A stretch of DNA of 32,595 nt from Bacteroidota bacterium (GTDB taxonomy: Bacteria; Bacteroidota; Bacteroidia; Chitinophagales; Chitinophagaceae). Both the position numbers and the translations under genes were made by a program. The notes beneath the pieces were generated by a model. That model ran no database searches and had not been told where the DNA came from. It saw nothing but the letters and a program-made list of their open reading frames with translations. The stretch is taken from assembly GCA_013285905.1 (NCBI GenBank), contig JABDGU010000019.1, forward strand, positions 1 through 32,595. Reading direction: 5' to 3'. Shown piece by piece: positions 1 through 8,880 of this stretch; position 1 is the first letter of the stretch, and each line of letters begins with the position of its first letter.

Positions 1-1
1 T

Positions 2-511
2 TCCCATCATGATGTGCAGGCAAAAGATGTGGACATGAAGCGATTGGGCGCTGTCCTTGCTCTTGCCTACGAAAAGAATGTGCAGGATATGGAATCACTT
101 TTACTCCTCGAAGGCCTCGGCCCGCGCACCCTGCAATCCCTTGTACTGGTCAGCGAAGTGATACATGGCACGCCCTCCCGTTTCGACGACCCTGCGCGTT
201 TCTCATTTGCGCATGGTGGTAAGGACGGCCATCCTTTCCCTGTACCCACCAAAGTATATGATGAGACCATCCACACATTGCAAACAGCCGTACAGAAAGC
301 CAAATTGGGTATAAATGATAAGAACGAAGCAATCAAAAATCTCTCAAAAGCCGCTGCCCGACTGGAGCAGGATTTTATCCCCAATAATAATTTCGAACAA
401 CTGATTCAAAAAGAGCGCAACGAATCCTGGAAATACGGAGGCCGCACCGTATTCGACAAAGCGCAGCCACCATCCAAAAAAGCAAACGGAGAACAATTGA
501 AATTGTTTTGA
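2..511 (+). CDS. DUF763 family protein, C-terminal part (5' end outside window)
   Basis: The reading frame is open from the first bases of the window (SHHDV precedes any start codon), so this is the last ~170 residues of a longer gene. The fragment has the HHDV segment, a helical stretch with LLLLEGLGPRTLQSLVLVSE that resembles a helix-hairpin-helix element, the FSFAHGGKDGHPFPVP stretch and a basic C-terminus ending KLF. These match my memory of the DUF763 family, whose members are usually about 400 residues and have no established biochemical role. The HhH-like segment suggests nucleic-acid binding, but that is inference. The gene ends at a TGA and is followed by a long gene-free, AT-rich stretch. 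Confidence 0.75.
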   Translation, partial: SHHDVQAKDVDMKRLGAVLALAYEKNVQDMESLLLLEGLGPRTLQSLVLVSEVIHGTPSRFDDPARFSFAHGGKDGHPFPVPTKVYDETIHTLQTAVQKAKLGINDKNEAIKNLSKAAARLEQDFIPNNNFEQLIQKERNESWKYGGRTVFDKAQPPSKKANGEQLKLF

Positions 512-561
512 AAAATATTTCTACTTTTTCCCTCTTTTCTATCGCTTTTCCTCCTGTTATC

Positions 562-602
562 TTTATCCATTCTTTATCCCATTTTTATCCCATTTTTATC
601 CC
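562..602. repeat. Short tandem array of TTTTATCCCAT-type units
   Basis: About three to four units with a period of 11-12 bp (TTTATCC, TTTATCCCAT, TTTTATCCCAT, TTTTATCCC) follow just after the DUF763 stop codon. It is low-complexity, pyrimidine-rich on the plus strand, and has no dyad symmetry, so it is not a hairpin terminator. Confidence 0.6.
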
Positions 603-853
603 TTCGCCGAGAAAATGCCCGATGTCCGATTAATAAAAAAACCAGACATTGAAATGCGGTGTTTTGAGTGTAAGTTATTGACTATCATGTTTTATTAAAC
701 TTATCAAAATGTCCGATTTGTGTCTTTTTTGCGAGACAAATTTTTCCTGCAGAAACTCGCAGACTTTACATAATTACTAAATAAAAATTCCACAGAGAAT
801 CACAGATTTTTATTGCTTCCAACCGCTCCATAAAGATGTTGCGTTTTAAGGAT

Positions 854-878
854 ATGGGGGTGCAAATGGGGGTGCAAA
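854..878. repeat. Perfect tandem duplication of a 12-bp unit
   Basis: ATGGGGGTGCAA occurs twice back to back (854-865 and 866-877) and is followed by further A residues. Its G-rich character stands out in AT-rich surroundings. I have an uncertain impression that similar GGGGGTGCAAA sequence occurs near recombinase genes and their target sites in Bacteroidota; no recombinase is present here, so this is only a possible attachment-site scar. Confidence 0.6.
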
Positions 879-891
879 AAAGTTCTCATTA

Positions 892-919
892 TTTCCCATA
901 CTTTCCCATATTTTCCCAT
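892..919. repeat. Three tandem 10-bp TTTCCCATA units
   Basis: TTTCCCATA at 892-900, TTTCCCATA at 902-910 and TTTCCCATG at 912-919/920 are spaced exactly 10 bp apart, one helical turn. The spacing would put each copy on the same face of the helix, as in some integrase arm-type sites, but three copies can also arise by slippage. Confidence 0.6.
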
Positions 920-1061
920 GAATTTCACGCTATTTTCACATGAGGCAGGTGGTCTAAATCATTGAATTTTAATTTTTTATTACAACTATTGCAAATAAAA
1001 TGCACACGAAAAATAAAAAATGGGAAATGTCAAAGAACAGATGAATTAATAGGGTTAAATT

Positions 1062-1081
1062 TCCTGACCCGAAGGGTCGGA
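1062..1081. terminator. Small GC-rich hairpin downstream of the ApeA-like gene
   Basis: TCC-T-GACCC, loop GAA, GGGTC-GGA forms an eight-pair stem with one bulged base. Read on the minus strand it lies about 170 bp past the ApeA-like stop codon and is followed by AAATTT rather than a clean U tract. It may be a weak terminator, or simply a structured remnant. Confidence 0.3.
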
Positions 1082-1249
1082 TTTGCAACAAAGGTAAGAT
1101 TTTGAGAGGGGGCTTGCAAAAAAAGATGTCCACATTTTATTGTGTTGGGAGGGGCTAAAATGAACTTCAGATATGTGGAGAGGCTGCTTCCGAGCCCAGA
1201 AAACGGAGACACGGGCAGGGAAGTAAAAAGCTTTTATCTCTTAACATTA

Positions 1250-2665
1250 TCATCTAAATCCAATAAAACCGTTCTCAAAGATACTATCAATTAATTCCTT
1301 TGAAAAGCCTATATTTCGCAAGATTGCAATGCATAAAATTATTTTCAATGGCTGCGCTAGGTCATACAATTCAAACCCTTTATGAACCTTTTTTTCTTCT
1401 GATAAAGCATAATGAGTATAATAGTTCCGTGATTTTTTAATATTTTTTGTAAACTCTTTTTTATCCACTACTATTTTATCCATAAGACTATTCCAATAAT
1501 TATCTACCATATAATCAAGTCGTTGCTGCAAAGTCGGCATGTTGCCAAACGGGAAAATGTCATTTAACCATTTGTGATATTCAGGGGAGGATACCTCAAT
1601 GAGGTGTAATTTCATTTTTTCATATGCTTCTTTTGGCATTTTATTGGTGCTTTCATGCATTCTTGAATGAAATGTTTCTATTGCTTGCGCTAAATTTAAA
1701 AAAGAGTTTTCCGAAAATCGATGAGAATTGTAAAATTGTTCAAATAAAATATTAAATGCAGGTTCAAGCCGAATATGTAAGCTGTTCCATTTTTGATAAA
1801 CATCTTGAAAAATATCTTTTATGTGACTATATTCAAAGAGCATTTGGAAATGGTGCTTGACGTTATCTGACTTTTTATCTCCTATTGATTTACAATAAAC
1901 ATTTATTTTTTTGAGCGAAAACCTTTGATCTCCAAATTCAGGGCCTAAGTCTGTCTCCAAACCTTTCCTAGATAATGTTATCCTTAATGGGTAAGTACCA
2001 GAGTACAACGCAAGAGTTAGGAAATTTTGAAATTTTCGCATTTCCTCTAAAAAATCTTCAAATTTTAATTCAATTTTACTTTCTAAATTTAACTCAGTCA
2101 ATTGGGATATTGTTTGGCTTTCGTTGTATCTAGACCATCCTGGCATTTTTGAAGTGATATTAAAACAACCTGATAAAGTAGAGGATATACTAAAATTAAT
2201 AGGTTCAGGAAGCTTGTAATGAAGAAGATATTCACGTTTCTTTATCCTGTCAACATTAGACGTATCATATATAAAGCCATCAGAACCTAACCATTGAGCT
2301 AAGTTGAAAAATTCAACACTCAATTTGTCAAACAACATTTCTTCCTTTTGTAAAAGTGCCCCTTCAAAAATGAAGTTTGCATAATATTTTGTAATTGGAT
2401 TGCCAGTTGACTGTCCCTTTTTTAAAGAAGTTCCCCCTTGAAACGTGACAAAGCATTTATATAGTGTTATGCTTTTACTGTCATGCGTAACCCCCCAAAT
2501 AATATCTTGATCAGGACTATTATGTTCAAATAAATCTCCGCTAAAAGTTCCCAAAAGTTCTAATGTGCATCCATCATATGGATCAAATTTTGCTATACCA
2601 TAAGCGGCATTTTTAGGATTGGATGGCAAACACCATTGTCCCTTTAACTCAAACGTTTCATTCAT
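1250..2665 (-). CDS. apeA: ApeA-like HEPN-domain anti-phage protein
   Basis: A 471-residue soluble protein with no signal peptide. The N-terminal ~270 residues (FELKGQWCLP start, GTFSG, IWGVT, SKSITLYKCF) resemble the ApeA N-terminal domain. The C-terminal ~170 residues are helical, with the motif R413-NYYT-H418 (R-x4-H) near the end, the catalytic signature of HEPN ribonucleases. ApeA proteins are known abortive-infection RNases that act alone. The gene is much more AT-rich than valS and DUF763, stands alone on the minus strand, and is bordered by repeats, which fits horizontal acquisition. The ATG at 2665 is preceded by an AT-rich region. The family assignment rests on motif and overall pattern; the trigger and RNA target cannot be read from the sequence. 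The gene symbol follows the family name. Confidence 0.75.
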   Translation of the reverse strand: MNETFELKGQWCLPSNPKNAAYGIAKFDPYDGCTLELLGTFSGDLFEHNSPDQDIIWGVTHDSKSITLYKCFVTFQGGTSLKKGQSTGNPITKYYANFIFEGALLQKEEMLFDKLSVEFFNLAQWLGSDGFIYDTSNVDRIKKREYLLHYKLPEPINFSISSTLSGCFNITSKMPGWSRYNESQTISQLTELNLESKIELKFEDFLEEMRKFQNFLTLALYSGTYPLRITLSRKGLETDLGPEFGDQRFSLKKINVYCKSIGDKKSDNVKHHFQMLFEYSHIKDIFQDVYQKWNSLHIRLEPAFNILFEQFYNSHRFSENSFLNLAQAIETFHSRMHESTNKMPKEAYEKMKLHLIEVSSPEYHKWLNDIFPFGNMPTLQQRLDYMVDNYWNSLMDKIVVDKKEFTKNIKKSRNYYTHYALSEEKKVHKGFELYDLAQPLKIILCIAILRNIGFSKELIDSIFENGFIGFR

Positions 2666-2790
2666 AATATAAATTTCTTAGCAAAACATAAAGCTACAGA
2701 TATCTATAAAATAAATTTTACTTTCCTTCCGAGTCTCCTTTTCGGAACTCGAAAGCAACTTCTTAGTATCTCCTAAGCTCATTTTCCGCC

Positions 2791-2885
2791 TTTGTTGGTG
2801 TGCAGAGCGGTCAAGTAGCGTAGCAAAACCAACAAATAAAAGCCTAGGTTCCTGCTCCGTTTCCCCCTTTGCTGGTATGTCAGCT
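2791..2885. repeat. Inverted and imperfect direct repeat between ApeA-like gene and valS
   Basis: TTTGTTGGT (2791-2799) and ACCAACAAA (2828-2836) form a perfect 9-bp inverted repeat around a 28-nt centre. The left part, CTTTGTTGGTGTGCAG, recurs imperfectly as CTTTGCTGGTATGTCAG ending at about 2883, so the valS promoter -33 element sits inside the second copy. I have an impression of similar GTTGGT/ACCAAC elements as dispersed repeats in this phylum. Confidence 0.5.
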
Positions 2886-2899
2886 TTTAAGTAAATTTG
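2868..2899 (+). promoter_or_regulatory. valS promoter, Bacteroidota type
   Basis: TTTG at 2868-2871 is followed after 20 bp by TAAATTTG at 2892-2899, matching the Bacteroidota consensus TTTG-N19/20-TAnnTTTG recognised by the primary sigma factor. It predicts a transcript starting around 2904 with a leader of about 15 nt. Confidence 0.75.
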
Positions 2900-2918
2900 T
2901 CAGCAGCAGATCATAAAC

Positions 2919-5555
2919 ATGGAATTAAGTAAGAATTTTCAGCATACAGAGGCCGAACAGAAATGGTATAAACATTGGGAAGACGCTGGCTATTTCAGCT
3001 CTCAGCCCGATGAACGCCCTCCCTATACAGTTGTCATCCCTCCCCCTAATGTAACCGGGGTTTTGCACATGGGCCACGCCCTTAATGATACTGTGCAGGA
3101 CATCCTCATACGCCGTGCTAAAATGCTGGGCTATAATACCTGCTGGGTGCCCGGCACAGACCATGCATCCATTGCCACCGAGGCAAAAGTGGTTAACATG
3201 CTGAAAGAACGTGGTATAGACAAAAAAACATTGAGCCGCGATTCTTTTATGGAATATGCATGGGAATGGAAGGAAAAGTACGGCGGCATCATATTGCAGC
3301 AATTAAGAAAGCTTGGTTGCGCCCTCGATTGGGACCGCACCGCTTTCACTATGGACGAGGATTATTATGCAGCCGTTATTCGTGTTTTTGTTGAGTTATA
3401 CAACAAAGGCAAGATATACCGTGGCGTAAAAATGATAAACTGGGATCCCAAAGCCAAAACCGCCCTCAGTGATGAAGAAGTAATTTATAAACAAACCAAT
3501 TCAAAACTCTATTACGTACGCTACAAAATAGACAGCGACAAAGAAGAGTATATAACCATAGCCACCGTAAGGCCGGAAACCATACTTGGCGACACAGGCG
3601 TTTGTGTGCATCCTGATGATAAGCGTTATACACATCTTAAGGGGAAGTTCTGTTTCATTCCCCTCATCAACCGCAGGGTGCCTATCATTTTCGATGATTA
3701 TATAGATATAGAATTTGGTACCGGTGCATTGAAAGTAACTCCCGCGCATGATATCAACGACTATAACCTGGGCCTCAAGCATAAACTGCAGGTAATAGAC
3801 ACCTTGAACGAGGACGGCACTATGAGTGAGGCTGCCCAGCTATACATTGGGCAAGACCGTTTTGCAGTACGTAAAAAAATTGTTGAAGACCTGCGTGCAT
3901 CCGGCAACCTTGTAAAAGAGGAAGAATATGTGAACCAGGTTGGTTTTTCTGAGCGTACAGATGCTGTTATAGAACCCCGCCTTAGTATGCAGTGGTGGTG
4001 CAATATGCAGACCATGGCCGGGCCGGCACTACAGGCAGTAAACAATGATGAAATTGAATTTTACCCGGCAAAATTCAAAAACCTCTATCGCCACTGGATG
4101 GAGAATATCAAGGATTGGTGCATCAGCAGGCAACTGTGGTGGGGGCAGCGCATACCTGCGTGGTATGATGTAGAGGGCGATATGTATATAGCCCATAGCA
4201 ATGAAGAAGCACATATTCAATATAAAAATAAAAAAGAACAATTAGCCGCTCAGCACCCCCAGCTGCGCCAGGATGAAGATGTGATGGATACCTGGTTCAG
4301 CTCCTGGTTATGGCCTATGGAGGTGTTCGACTGGAACAAAAGCCCCGACAATAAAGACCTTAAATACTACTACCCCACTGCCACACTTGTTACGGCGCCC
4401 GAGATCATTTTCTTTTGGGTAGCGCGTATGATAATGGCGGGTTACGAATTCATGGGCGAAAAGCCATTCGACAAAGTGTATTTCACCGGCATCGTTCGCG
4501 ATAAGCAGGGCCGCAAAATGAGTAAGTCTCTCGGCAATTCGCCCGATCTGCTGAAACTGATAGAAGATTTTGGCGCTGATGCGGTTCGCTTTAGTGTGGT
4601 TATTTCCTCGCCTGCCGGCAACGACCTTTTGTTTGACGAAAGCCAGTTGGAACAAGGCCGCAACTTCTGCAACAAAATGTGGAATGCCATGAAATTAGTG
4701 AAAGGCTGGGAAGCCCGTTGTGTGGATGGTCTGGAAGACAGCAATGTAAGGTTTGCTATCGATTGGATGCAGCAAAGGATATCGGCTGTATCACAGGAAA
4801 TGGGAGAAATTTACAAGGACTTCCGCCTCAGCGAAGGCCTGAAAACCATATACTCATTGATATGGAATGATTTCTGCTCCTGGTACCTGGAGTGGGTGAA
4901 ACCTGCGCAGGACCAGCCCATTTCTTATTATGTATGGGAGCGTACTATAAGTATATATGAAGCTTTGTTACAATTGCTGCATCCTTATATGCCCTTTATT
5001 ACTGAAGAGCTGTTCCACCTTTTATGCAAGCGTATCCCGGGGCACGATTTAATTGTAGAAGAACTGCCCGTTTGGGAAAATGTGAACACGGAAATATTGA
5101 AACAGGGCTCTTTGCTGCAGGAATTGATAAGTGCAGTTCGCGACACACGCAATAAGAACCAATTGAAACCCAAGGATACCATACAGCTTTGGATAGACAC
5201 CAAACATCATGCTTTCTACGAACTGGTTCAGGATATTTTGCGCCGCCAGGTAAATGCCGAGAACATTGGCTTTACCGATACAGCAAAAGCTGGCAGCATA
5301 TCGCTCGTAGTGCAAACGGATAAATTGTATATTGAAACAAATGTTCAGAATATTGACACAGGTTTGCAGAAAGACCAAATGCAAAAAGAATTAGAATATC
5401 TTGAAGGTTTTTTAATAAGCGTTCAGAAAAAACTGGGCAACGAAAAATTTGTGAACAACGCCAAACCCGAGATCATAGACAACGAACGTAAAAAACAAAC
5501 AGATGCCGAAGCCAAAATAAAAACCATCAGAGAAAGCCTGAGCCTGATTTCTTAG
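2919..5555 (+). CDS. valS: Valine--tRNA ligase (class I aminoacyl-tRNA synthetase)
   Basis: Charges tRNA-Val with valine in the cytoplasm and edits mischarged threonine. The 878-residue length is normal for the family. The HIGH-type motif is H50-M-G-H53 within [16 protein letters not shown], and the KMSKS loop is K533-MSKS. The CP1 editing domain lies between them ([17 protein letters not shown] and HDINDYNLG stretches), followed by [15 protein letters not shown] at the return to the catalytic core, the anticodon-binding domain (about 600-740), and a C-terminal coiled-coil arm from about 815. The ATG at 2919 starts just before the conserved N-terminal [10 protein letters not shown] segment. 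It has its own promoter and is followed by a dispersed repeat rather than a clear terminator. Confidence 0.98.
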   Translation: MELSKNFQHTEAEQKWYKHWEDAGYFSSQPDERPPYTVVIPPPNVTGVLHMGHALNDTVQDILIRRAKMLGYNTCWVPGTDHASIATEAKVVNMLKERGIDKKTLSRDSFMEYAWEWKEKYGGIILQQLRKLGCALDWDRTAFTMDEDYYAAVIRVFVELYNKGKIYRGVKMINWDPKAKTALSDEEVIYKQTNSKLYYVRYKIDSDKEEYITIATVRPETILGDTGVCVHPDDKRYTHLKGKFCFIPLINRRVPIIFDDYIDIEFGTGALKVTPAHDINDYNLGLKHKLQVIDTLNEDGTMSEAAQLYIGQDRFAVRKKIVEDLRASGNLVKEEEYVNQVGFSERTDAVIEPRLSMQWWCNMQTMAGPALQAVNNDEIEFYPAKFKNLYRHWMENIKDWCISRQLWWGQRIPAWYDVEGDMYIAHSNEEAHIQYKNKKEQLAAQHPQLRQDEDVMDTWFSSWLWPMEVFDWNKSPDNKDLKYYYPTATLVTAPEIIFFWVARMIMAGYEFMGEKPFDKVYFTGIVRDKQGRKMSKSLGNSPDLLKLIEDFGADAVRFSVVISSPAGNDLLFDESQLEQGRNFCNKMWNAMKLVKGWEARCVDGLEDSNVRFAIDWMQQRISAVSQEMGEIYKDFRLSEGLKTIYSLIWNDFCSWYLEWVKPAQDQPISYYVWERTISIYEALLQLLHPYMPFITEELFHLLCKRIPGHDLIVEELPVWENVNTEILKQGSLLQELISAVRDTRNKNQLKPKDTIQLWIDTKHHAFYELVQDILRRQVNAENIGFTDTAKAGSISLVVQTDKLYIETNVQNIDTGLQKDQMQKELEYLEGFLISVQKKLGNEKFVNNAKPEIIDNERKKQTDAEAKIKTIRESLSLIS

Positions 5556-5559
5556 AACT

Positions 5560-5692
5560 CGCGTCATTGCGAGGAACGAAGCAACTGTTCTCATGGAGCG
5601 AAGCGGAATAATCTCACATAACACGATAACTAATCATAGGCTTTGCGTTCCCTTTGCGGCTCTTAGCGAACTTTGCGGTAAACTGAAAAAAC
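5560..5692. repeat. Interspersed repeats (GCGAGGAACGAAGCAA type and CTTTGCGG type)
   Basis: Two repeat kinds that I recognise as common between genes in Bacteroidota lie end to end. The first begins CGTCATTGCGAGGAACGAAG and continues into GGAGCGAAGCGGAATAATCTC. The second contains CTTTGCGTTCCCTTTGCGG and GCGAACTTTGCGGTAAACTG. An open frame of 61 codons crosses them but is an artefact of the repeat. Copy number can only be judged on a whole genome. Confidence 0.65.
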
Positions 5693-5695
5693 AAA

Positions 5696-6172
5696 ATGAA
5701 TCGAACCATAAATATTGTACTGCTTATTTTTTTCTCATTTCTCGCCTGCACCATTTGGGCGCAGAAAGAAAAGAATGACGATAAGGCTAAAACCCCTAAG
5801 TATCCGCCTGTTTATTCATATCTCGGCAAGTCTGATTTAAAAGGCGGCTCAATAAAAAAACGTGCTTTAGATTCCTTGTTAAAACAAGGAATATCAGCAA
5901 AAGATGAGAGCGGCCATGCTTACACAATAAGTGAGTTTAATTTCACTTACGGCGAACGGAACCTGTATGAGGATTCTGTCGGGAACCTGAAAATTATTAC
6001 GGACTATCTCCTGGAAAAATGTTTTGGTGATTCGCTTTCGGCTTACATTCTCAATAGCATGGCAGACCGCTCAAAAGAGGGCGACACCGTTTACTTTGAT
6101 AAAATAATAGTAGTTCGCCCCGACAACACAACCACATTGTCTAAAGCAATGAAATTTGCAATCATAAAATAA
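5696..6172 (+). CDS. Small exported protein resembling the GldM C-terminal domain
   Basis: 158 residues beginning with a Sec-type signal peptide (MNRTINIVLLIFFSFLACTIWAQ). The end, with GDTVYFDKIIVVRPDNTTT and a final FAIIK, resembles the last Ig-like domain of GldM, the periplasmic shaft of the type IX secretion and gliding motor (GDRVYF...KGPDG... pattern from memory). GldM itself is over 500 residues and has an N-terminal membrane helix, so this would be a stand-alone domain, perhaps a partner or decoy of the secretion machine, or an unrelated protein of the same fold. The Cys18 context (FLAC) could also be read as a lipobox, but the alternative cleavage IWAQ is as likely. It converges on the copper monooxygenase-like gene. 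Confidence 0.5.
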   Translation: MNRTINIVLLIFFSFLACTIWAQKEKNDDKAKTPKYPPVYSYLGKSDLKGGSIKKRALDSLLKQGISAKDESGHAYTISEFNFTYGERNLYEDSVGNLKIITDYLLEKCFGDSLSAYILNSMADRSKEGDTVYFDKIIVVRPDNTTTLSKAMKFAIIK

Positions 6173-6244
6173 TACGAACTGTACATCTAAGTTTACAGGA
6201 TGTTCAGTAAACCAATGTTTCATAATACGGGTCTGCTACTTTCG

Positions 6245-7834
6245 CTAATGCTGTATCAGCACCTTTTGCGAAAGTTTTTGTGTAGCCGTACTCAGGCGCA
6301 AAACGTAAGTCCCGTCCGGCAAACCGTTTACCGGGTATGTAAAGGTGGAGTAACCTGTGTTGATACTCACATTGTCCCCAAGTTCCTTAACCACTTTACC
6401 GCTCATATCCAGCAGCTCGATCTTTGCTTTGTCGCTTAGATCAAAATAACATTTTACAATAAGCTCGTTCGATGCCGGGTTCGGGTAAGGCGTTAGCAAT
6501 TGCTGCCCGTGATAATAAGTAACAGGCATAGTCTTCACCAATGGTGTACTGTCTATAACTATATTCTCATCGCCTGCCTGGTAAGGGGTAAAAACAAAGA
6601 ACACCAGCATCATTTCGTCAGTGGTATTTTCACCCGCATACACGTCCTGCGGCGGCATGTTAGGGTTATTTACATTGTTGTCAGTATTATCATAATAGGC
6701 ATCAGCCTCGGCAGTAGTGCCTGCAGCTATTTTCATTATTTGCCTCATTAGATAAAAACCCTGCCAGTGAAAATCCCATTTATTCACCCGGATAAATTTC
6801 TGGGTATCCAGGCTTGGAGTTATCCCGTATGCTTTTATATTCTGGCCTATGAGGTGCATGTGAGGCGCTATGCCTAACAAAGAGAAATCAATAGGTGTTG
6901 GCCCATACCATTCATGGAAAGACCGCGTGGTATTTGCCGGTATAAAAAGAGGTGAATCAATATTAGTGTTGAAATTAAGAACGGGTGCAATATACAGGCC
7001 TCTCATACTGTTATTGGCGCTGACAGGCGAGAAAAAGAAATGTATCTGCGTACTGTCAGATTCTCCAACTGTGCCACCGGGATAATGTATCTGCAAAACG
7101 ATATCTGCATTATGCGGCAGCATTACTCCAAACGGATTGGGATAAATAATAGGTGCGCTGCCGGGTACCCATCCCCCTATCAGAACGGCCGAGTCTGTGC
7201 CTACACCACCAAAATCAAGATAGCCGGGGCCGGGCGATAAAGAATCTAAATGCCTGCAGATACCTGTTGTGTCTGCAAACACAAGCACATGATGCACCAT
7301 ACCCGCGTTGCCGGGTATAGCTTCAAACGCAGTAATATACCTGTCAACAGATTGATTATTGGGTATTACAAAACATTGGTAAACATCGTGGCCTATTGTC
7401 GCGGTAGATGTATAAGTAGGTATCTGTCCTATAAAATCTGGTGTACCGGGTATAGCTCCCAAATTGTTATAAACAGGTGGGGGCGGTGCCTGGCTCAAAC
7501 TGCCCTGGGGTGTATTTCCGTTTACCCAATCAGATATTGTATTGATCTCCTGCTGGCTCAATAAACGTTCATGCGCCAGGCGGTTATAAGAAGGGTCCGG
7601 TGGCCACGGCGGCATAATTCTGTGCTGCACGTCGTATAGCATAGCCGGCGCTTCATTCAACGCATCCATAAATGTCATCAATGCAAAAGGCGCAATCCCC
7701 CCGCTATGATGGCATCCTGTGCAATGATTATAGAGTATCGGCGCCACATCTGTACTCCATTGCGGGATTTGGGCAACGGCAATTTCTTGCAGAAACAGCA
7801 TACCAATCATAAGTCCAAAGGCTTTCTTGTGCAT
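6245..7834 (-). CDS. Secreted copper type II monooxygenase-like protein with heme-binding motif and T9SS sorting domain
   Basis: 529 residues. Order: signal peptide (1 to about 22), a short cytochrome-like region with C-T-G-C-H (CxxCH) near residue 38, two domains like the ascorbate-dependent copper monooxygenases of the PHM/DBM fold, and a type IX secretion C-terminal sorting domain (TPYPNPASNELIV through LSQKVLIQH). Candidate copper ligands are HH in GMVHHVLVF, the His of IVLQIHYPGG, the pair in APHMHLIGQ and the Met of TDEMML, equivalent to the HxH and Met CuB site of the family. In known members each copper is used to hydroxylate a carbon; the substrate here is unknown. The CxxCH domain could supply electrons, which is inference. 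The protein should be exported and anchored or released at the cell surface. No clear promoter is visible. Confidence 0.75.
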   Translation of the reverse strand: MHKKAFGLMIGMLFLQEIAVAQIPQWSTDVAPILYNHCTGCHHSGGIAPFALMTFMDALNEAPAMLYDVQHRIMPPWPPDPSYNRLAHERLLSQQEINTISDWVNGNTPQGSLSQAPPPPVYNNLGAIPGTPDFIGQIPTYTSTATIGHDVYQCFVIPNNQSVDRYITAFEAIPGNAGMVHHVLVFADTTGICRHLDSLSPGPGYLDFGGVGTDSAVLIGGWVPGSAPIIYPNPFGVMLPHNADIVLQIHYPGGTVGESDSTQIHFFFSPVSANNSMRGLYIAPVLNFNTNIDSPLFIPANTTRSFHEWYGPTPIDFSLLGIAPHMHLIGQNIKAYGITPSLDTQKFIRVNKWDFHWQGFYLMRQIMKIAAGTTAEADAYYDNTDNNVNNPNMPPQDVYAGENTTDEMMLVFFVFTPYQAGDENIVIDSTPLVKTMPVTYYHGQQLLTPYPNPASNELIVKCYFDLSDKAKIELLDMSGKVVKELGDNVSINTGYSTFTYPVNGLPDGTYVLRLSTATQKLSQKVLIQH

Positions 7835-7890
7835 AAAGGTTCTTTATTGGAAAATATAAATATACCGTTTTTTTGATAAGGATACTCAAA

Positions 7891-7936
7891 ATATAAAAAA
7901 AAGCCAATGTTGGTCGCCTGACCAACATTGGCTTTT
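7891..7936 (-). terminator. Strong intrinsic terminator of the DUF4476 gene
   Basis: A perfect 17-bp stem: AAAAGCCAATGTTGGTC (7899-7915), loop GCCT, GACCAACATTGGCTTTT (7920-7936). On the minus strand the stem runs into a T-rich tail (TTTTTTTTATATTTT). It lies 35 bp past the stop codon of the upstream minus-strand gene. It isolates the DUF4476 gene from the copper monooxygenase gene. Confidence 0.9.
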
Positions 7937-7970
7937 ATGCACAATAAGCAGTACATGTTTATTAATAGGC

Positions 7971-8786
7971 CTACTTAGGCAAATTCAATGCCCCGTTCAG
8001 CTCATCCTGCGATTCCTTGTATTTCAAACTCTCAACAACAGTATGAAAATTCTGCTTATCGGCAGTATGGCTAAAGGCCCATCTTGCGAACTCTACCCGG
8101 CTGCTCTCAAAATTCAGCCATGGCAATATCTTTTTTAATTGTTCTGTGCTAAGCGATTTTTTGGCAAGTGCCGCTTGCAGTTCTTTCAGTTTGTCTGTAT
8201 CCGTAACGTCTGCATTTACTTTCACGCCCAGTTTGTCCAGGTCTGCTTTGGCTATTTTAGGGAAATTCGGTTTAGACATATCCGCGGGCGGCACTACTTT
8301 ATTTTCCGCTTTAATGGCCGGTACAGTATCAATAGGCGCATTTTGCTCAGCGTTATGGCGTGTGGGGCCTTCTGGCACCATGCGCCTGCCGCGCATAGTC
8401 TCGGGCGCAGGCTCACGGTATCCATTATCTTCCCCTATAAAGGTCTGCTTATCTCCTGTCCTGTCATCAAACACAAAATTTGTTATCCCATCTCCCGATA
8501 CCTTCACCTTCCCTTCAAAAACAAGATGCGCCTTTGCTTCCTCAGATCGCCCGTCCGGAGTATACGTATATACTTTCAGGTAATGTCGTCCTGTAGGCAG
8601 GTCGCCAACCGTTAAGCGGGGACCATGTTTCTGAAAATAGCGCCCGTCCAGAGCAATAGTTATAGGGTAATTATCAGCCAATCTAACTCTCAGTACCCCA
8701 CTATATCTTGGCCGGTTTTCCGGTTGCGCAATAATATGTGGCGCTGCAAGGCCTAAAAACACTAAAACAACAAAGATCTTTTTCAT
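7971..8786 (-). CDS. DUF4476 domain exported protein
   Basis: About 271 residues from the ATG at 8786; an in-frame start at 8837 would add 17 residues in front of the signal peptide (MKKIFVVLVFLGLAAPHIIAQ) and is unlikely. The N-terminal half (about 25-120) looks like a beta-rich domain with RLADNYPITIALDGRYF and LPTGRHYLKVYTY, a short carbohydrate-like or PEGA-like fold. A Pro-rich linker follows. The last ~95 residues are the helical DUF4476 domain (LSTEQLKKILPWLNFESSRVEF...FHTVVESLKYKESQDEL). DUF4476 proteins are exported in Bacteroidota and have no known role. Confidence 0.85.
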   Translation of the reverse strand: MKKIFVVLVFLGLAAPHIIAQPENRPRYSGVLRVRLADNYPITIALDGRYFQKHGPRLTVGDLPTGRHYLKVYTYTPDGRSEEAKAHLVFEGKVKVSGDGITNFVFDDRTGDKQTFIGEDNGYREPAPETMRGRRMVPEGPTRHNAEQNAPIDTVPAIKAENKVVPPADMSKPNFPKIAKADLDKLGVKVNADVTDTDKLKELQAALAKKSLSTEQLKKILPWLNFESSRVEFARWAFSHTADKQNFHTVVESLKYKESQDELNGALNLPK

Positions 8787-8880
8787 CGGTAAATATTTAC
8801 GCTTTAAAGGTCGGTAATTTCTGTTAATGGGACTCAATAGGACACTGAAAGTTTAAGCAAATTACTTCTTTATAAATCTC

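Larger units (their letters stand above)
512..1249. other. Gene-free AT-rich interval with short tandem repeats
   Basis: No credible coding sequence is visible. The interval holds three short repeat arrays: TTTTATCCCAT-like units at about 562-602, a 12-bp tandem duplication at 854-877, and TTTCCCATA units at 892-919. Around 790 there is a CACAGAGAATCACAGA-like fragment resembling a dispersed repeat common in Bacteroidota. A small hairpin lies at 1062-1081. Together with the AT-rich defence gene that follows, it reads as an insertion site between DUF763 and valS. No integrase gene is visible. Confidence 0.6.

Noticed and set aside
1030-1212. 60-codon minus-strand open frame in the gene-free interval
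   Set aside because: No domain-like pattern, low complexity, no start context, and it crosses the small hairpin; treated as chance.
5593-5778. 61-codon frame between valS and the GldM-like gene
   Set aside because: It runs through the interspersed repeat and ends inside the next gene's signal peptide in another frame; it has no recognisable domain.
6190-6211. GTTTAC/GTAAAC inverted repeat between convergent genes
   Set aside because: Only six pairs with a ten-base loop and no U tract; not convincing as a terminator.
7250-7564. Plus-strand frames inside the copper monooxygenase-like gene
   Set aside because: Antisense shadows of a well-supported gene with no independent motif.
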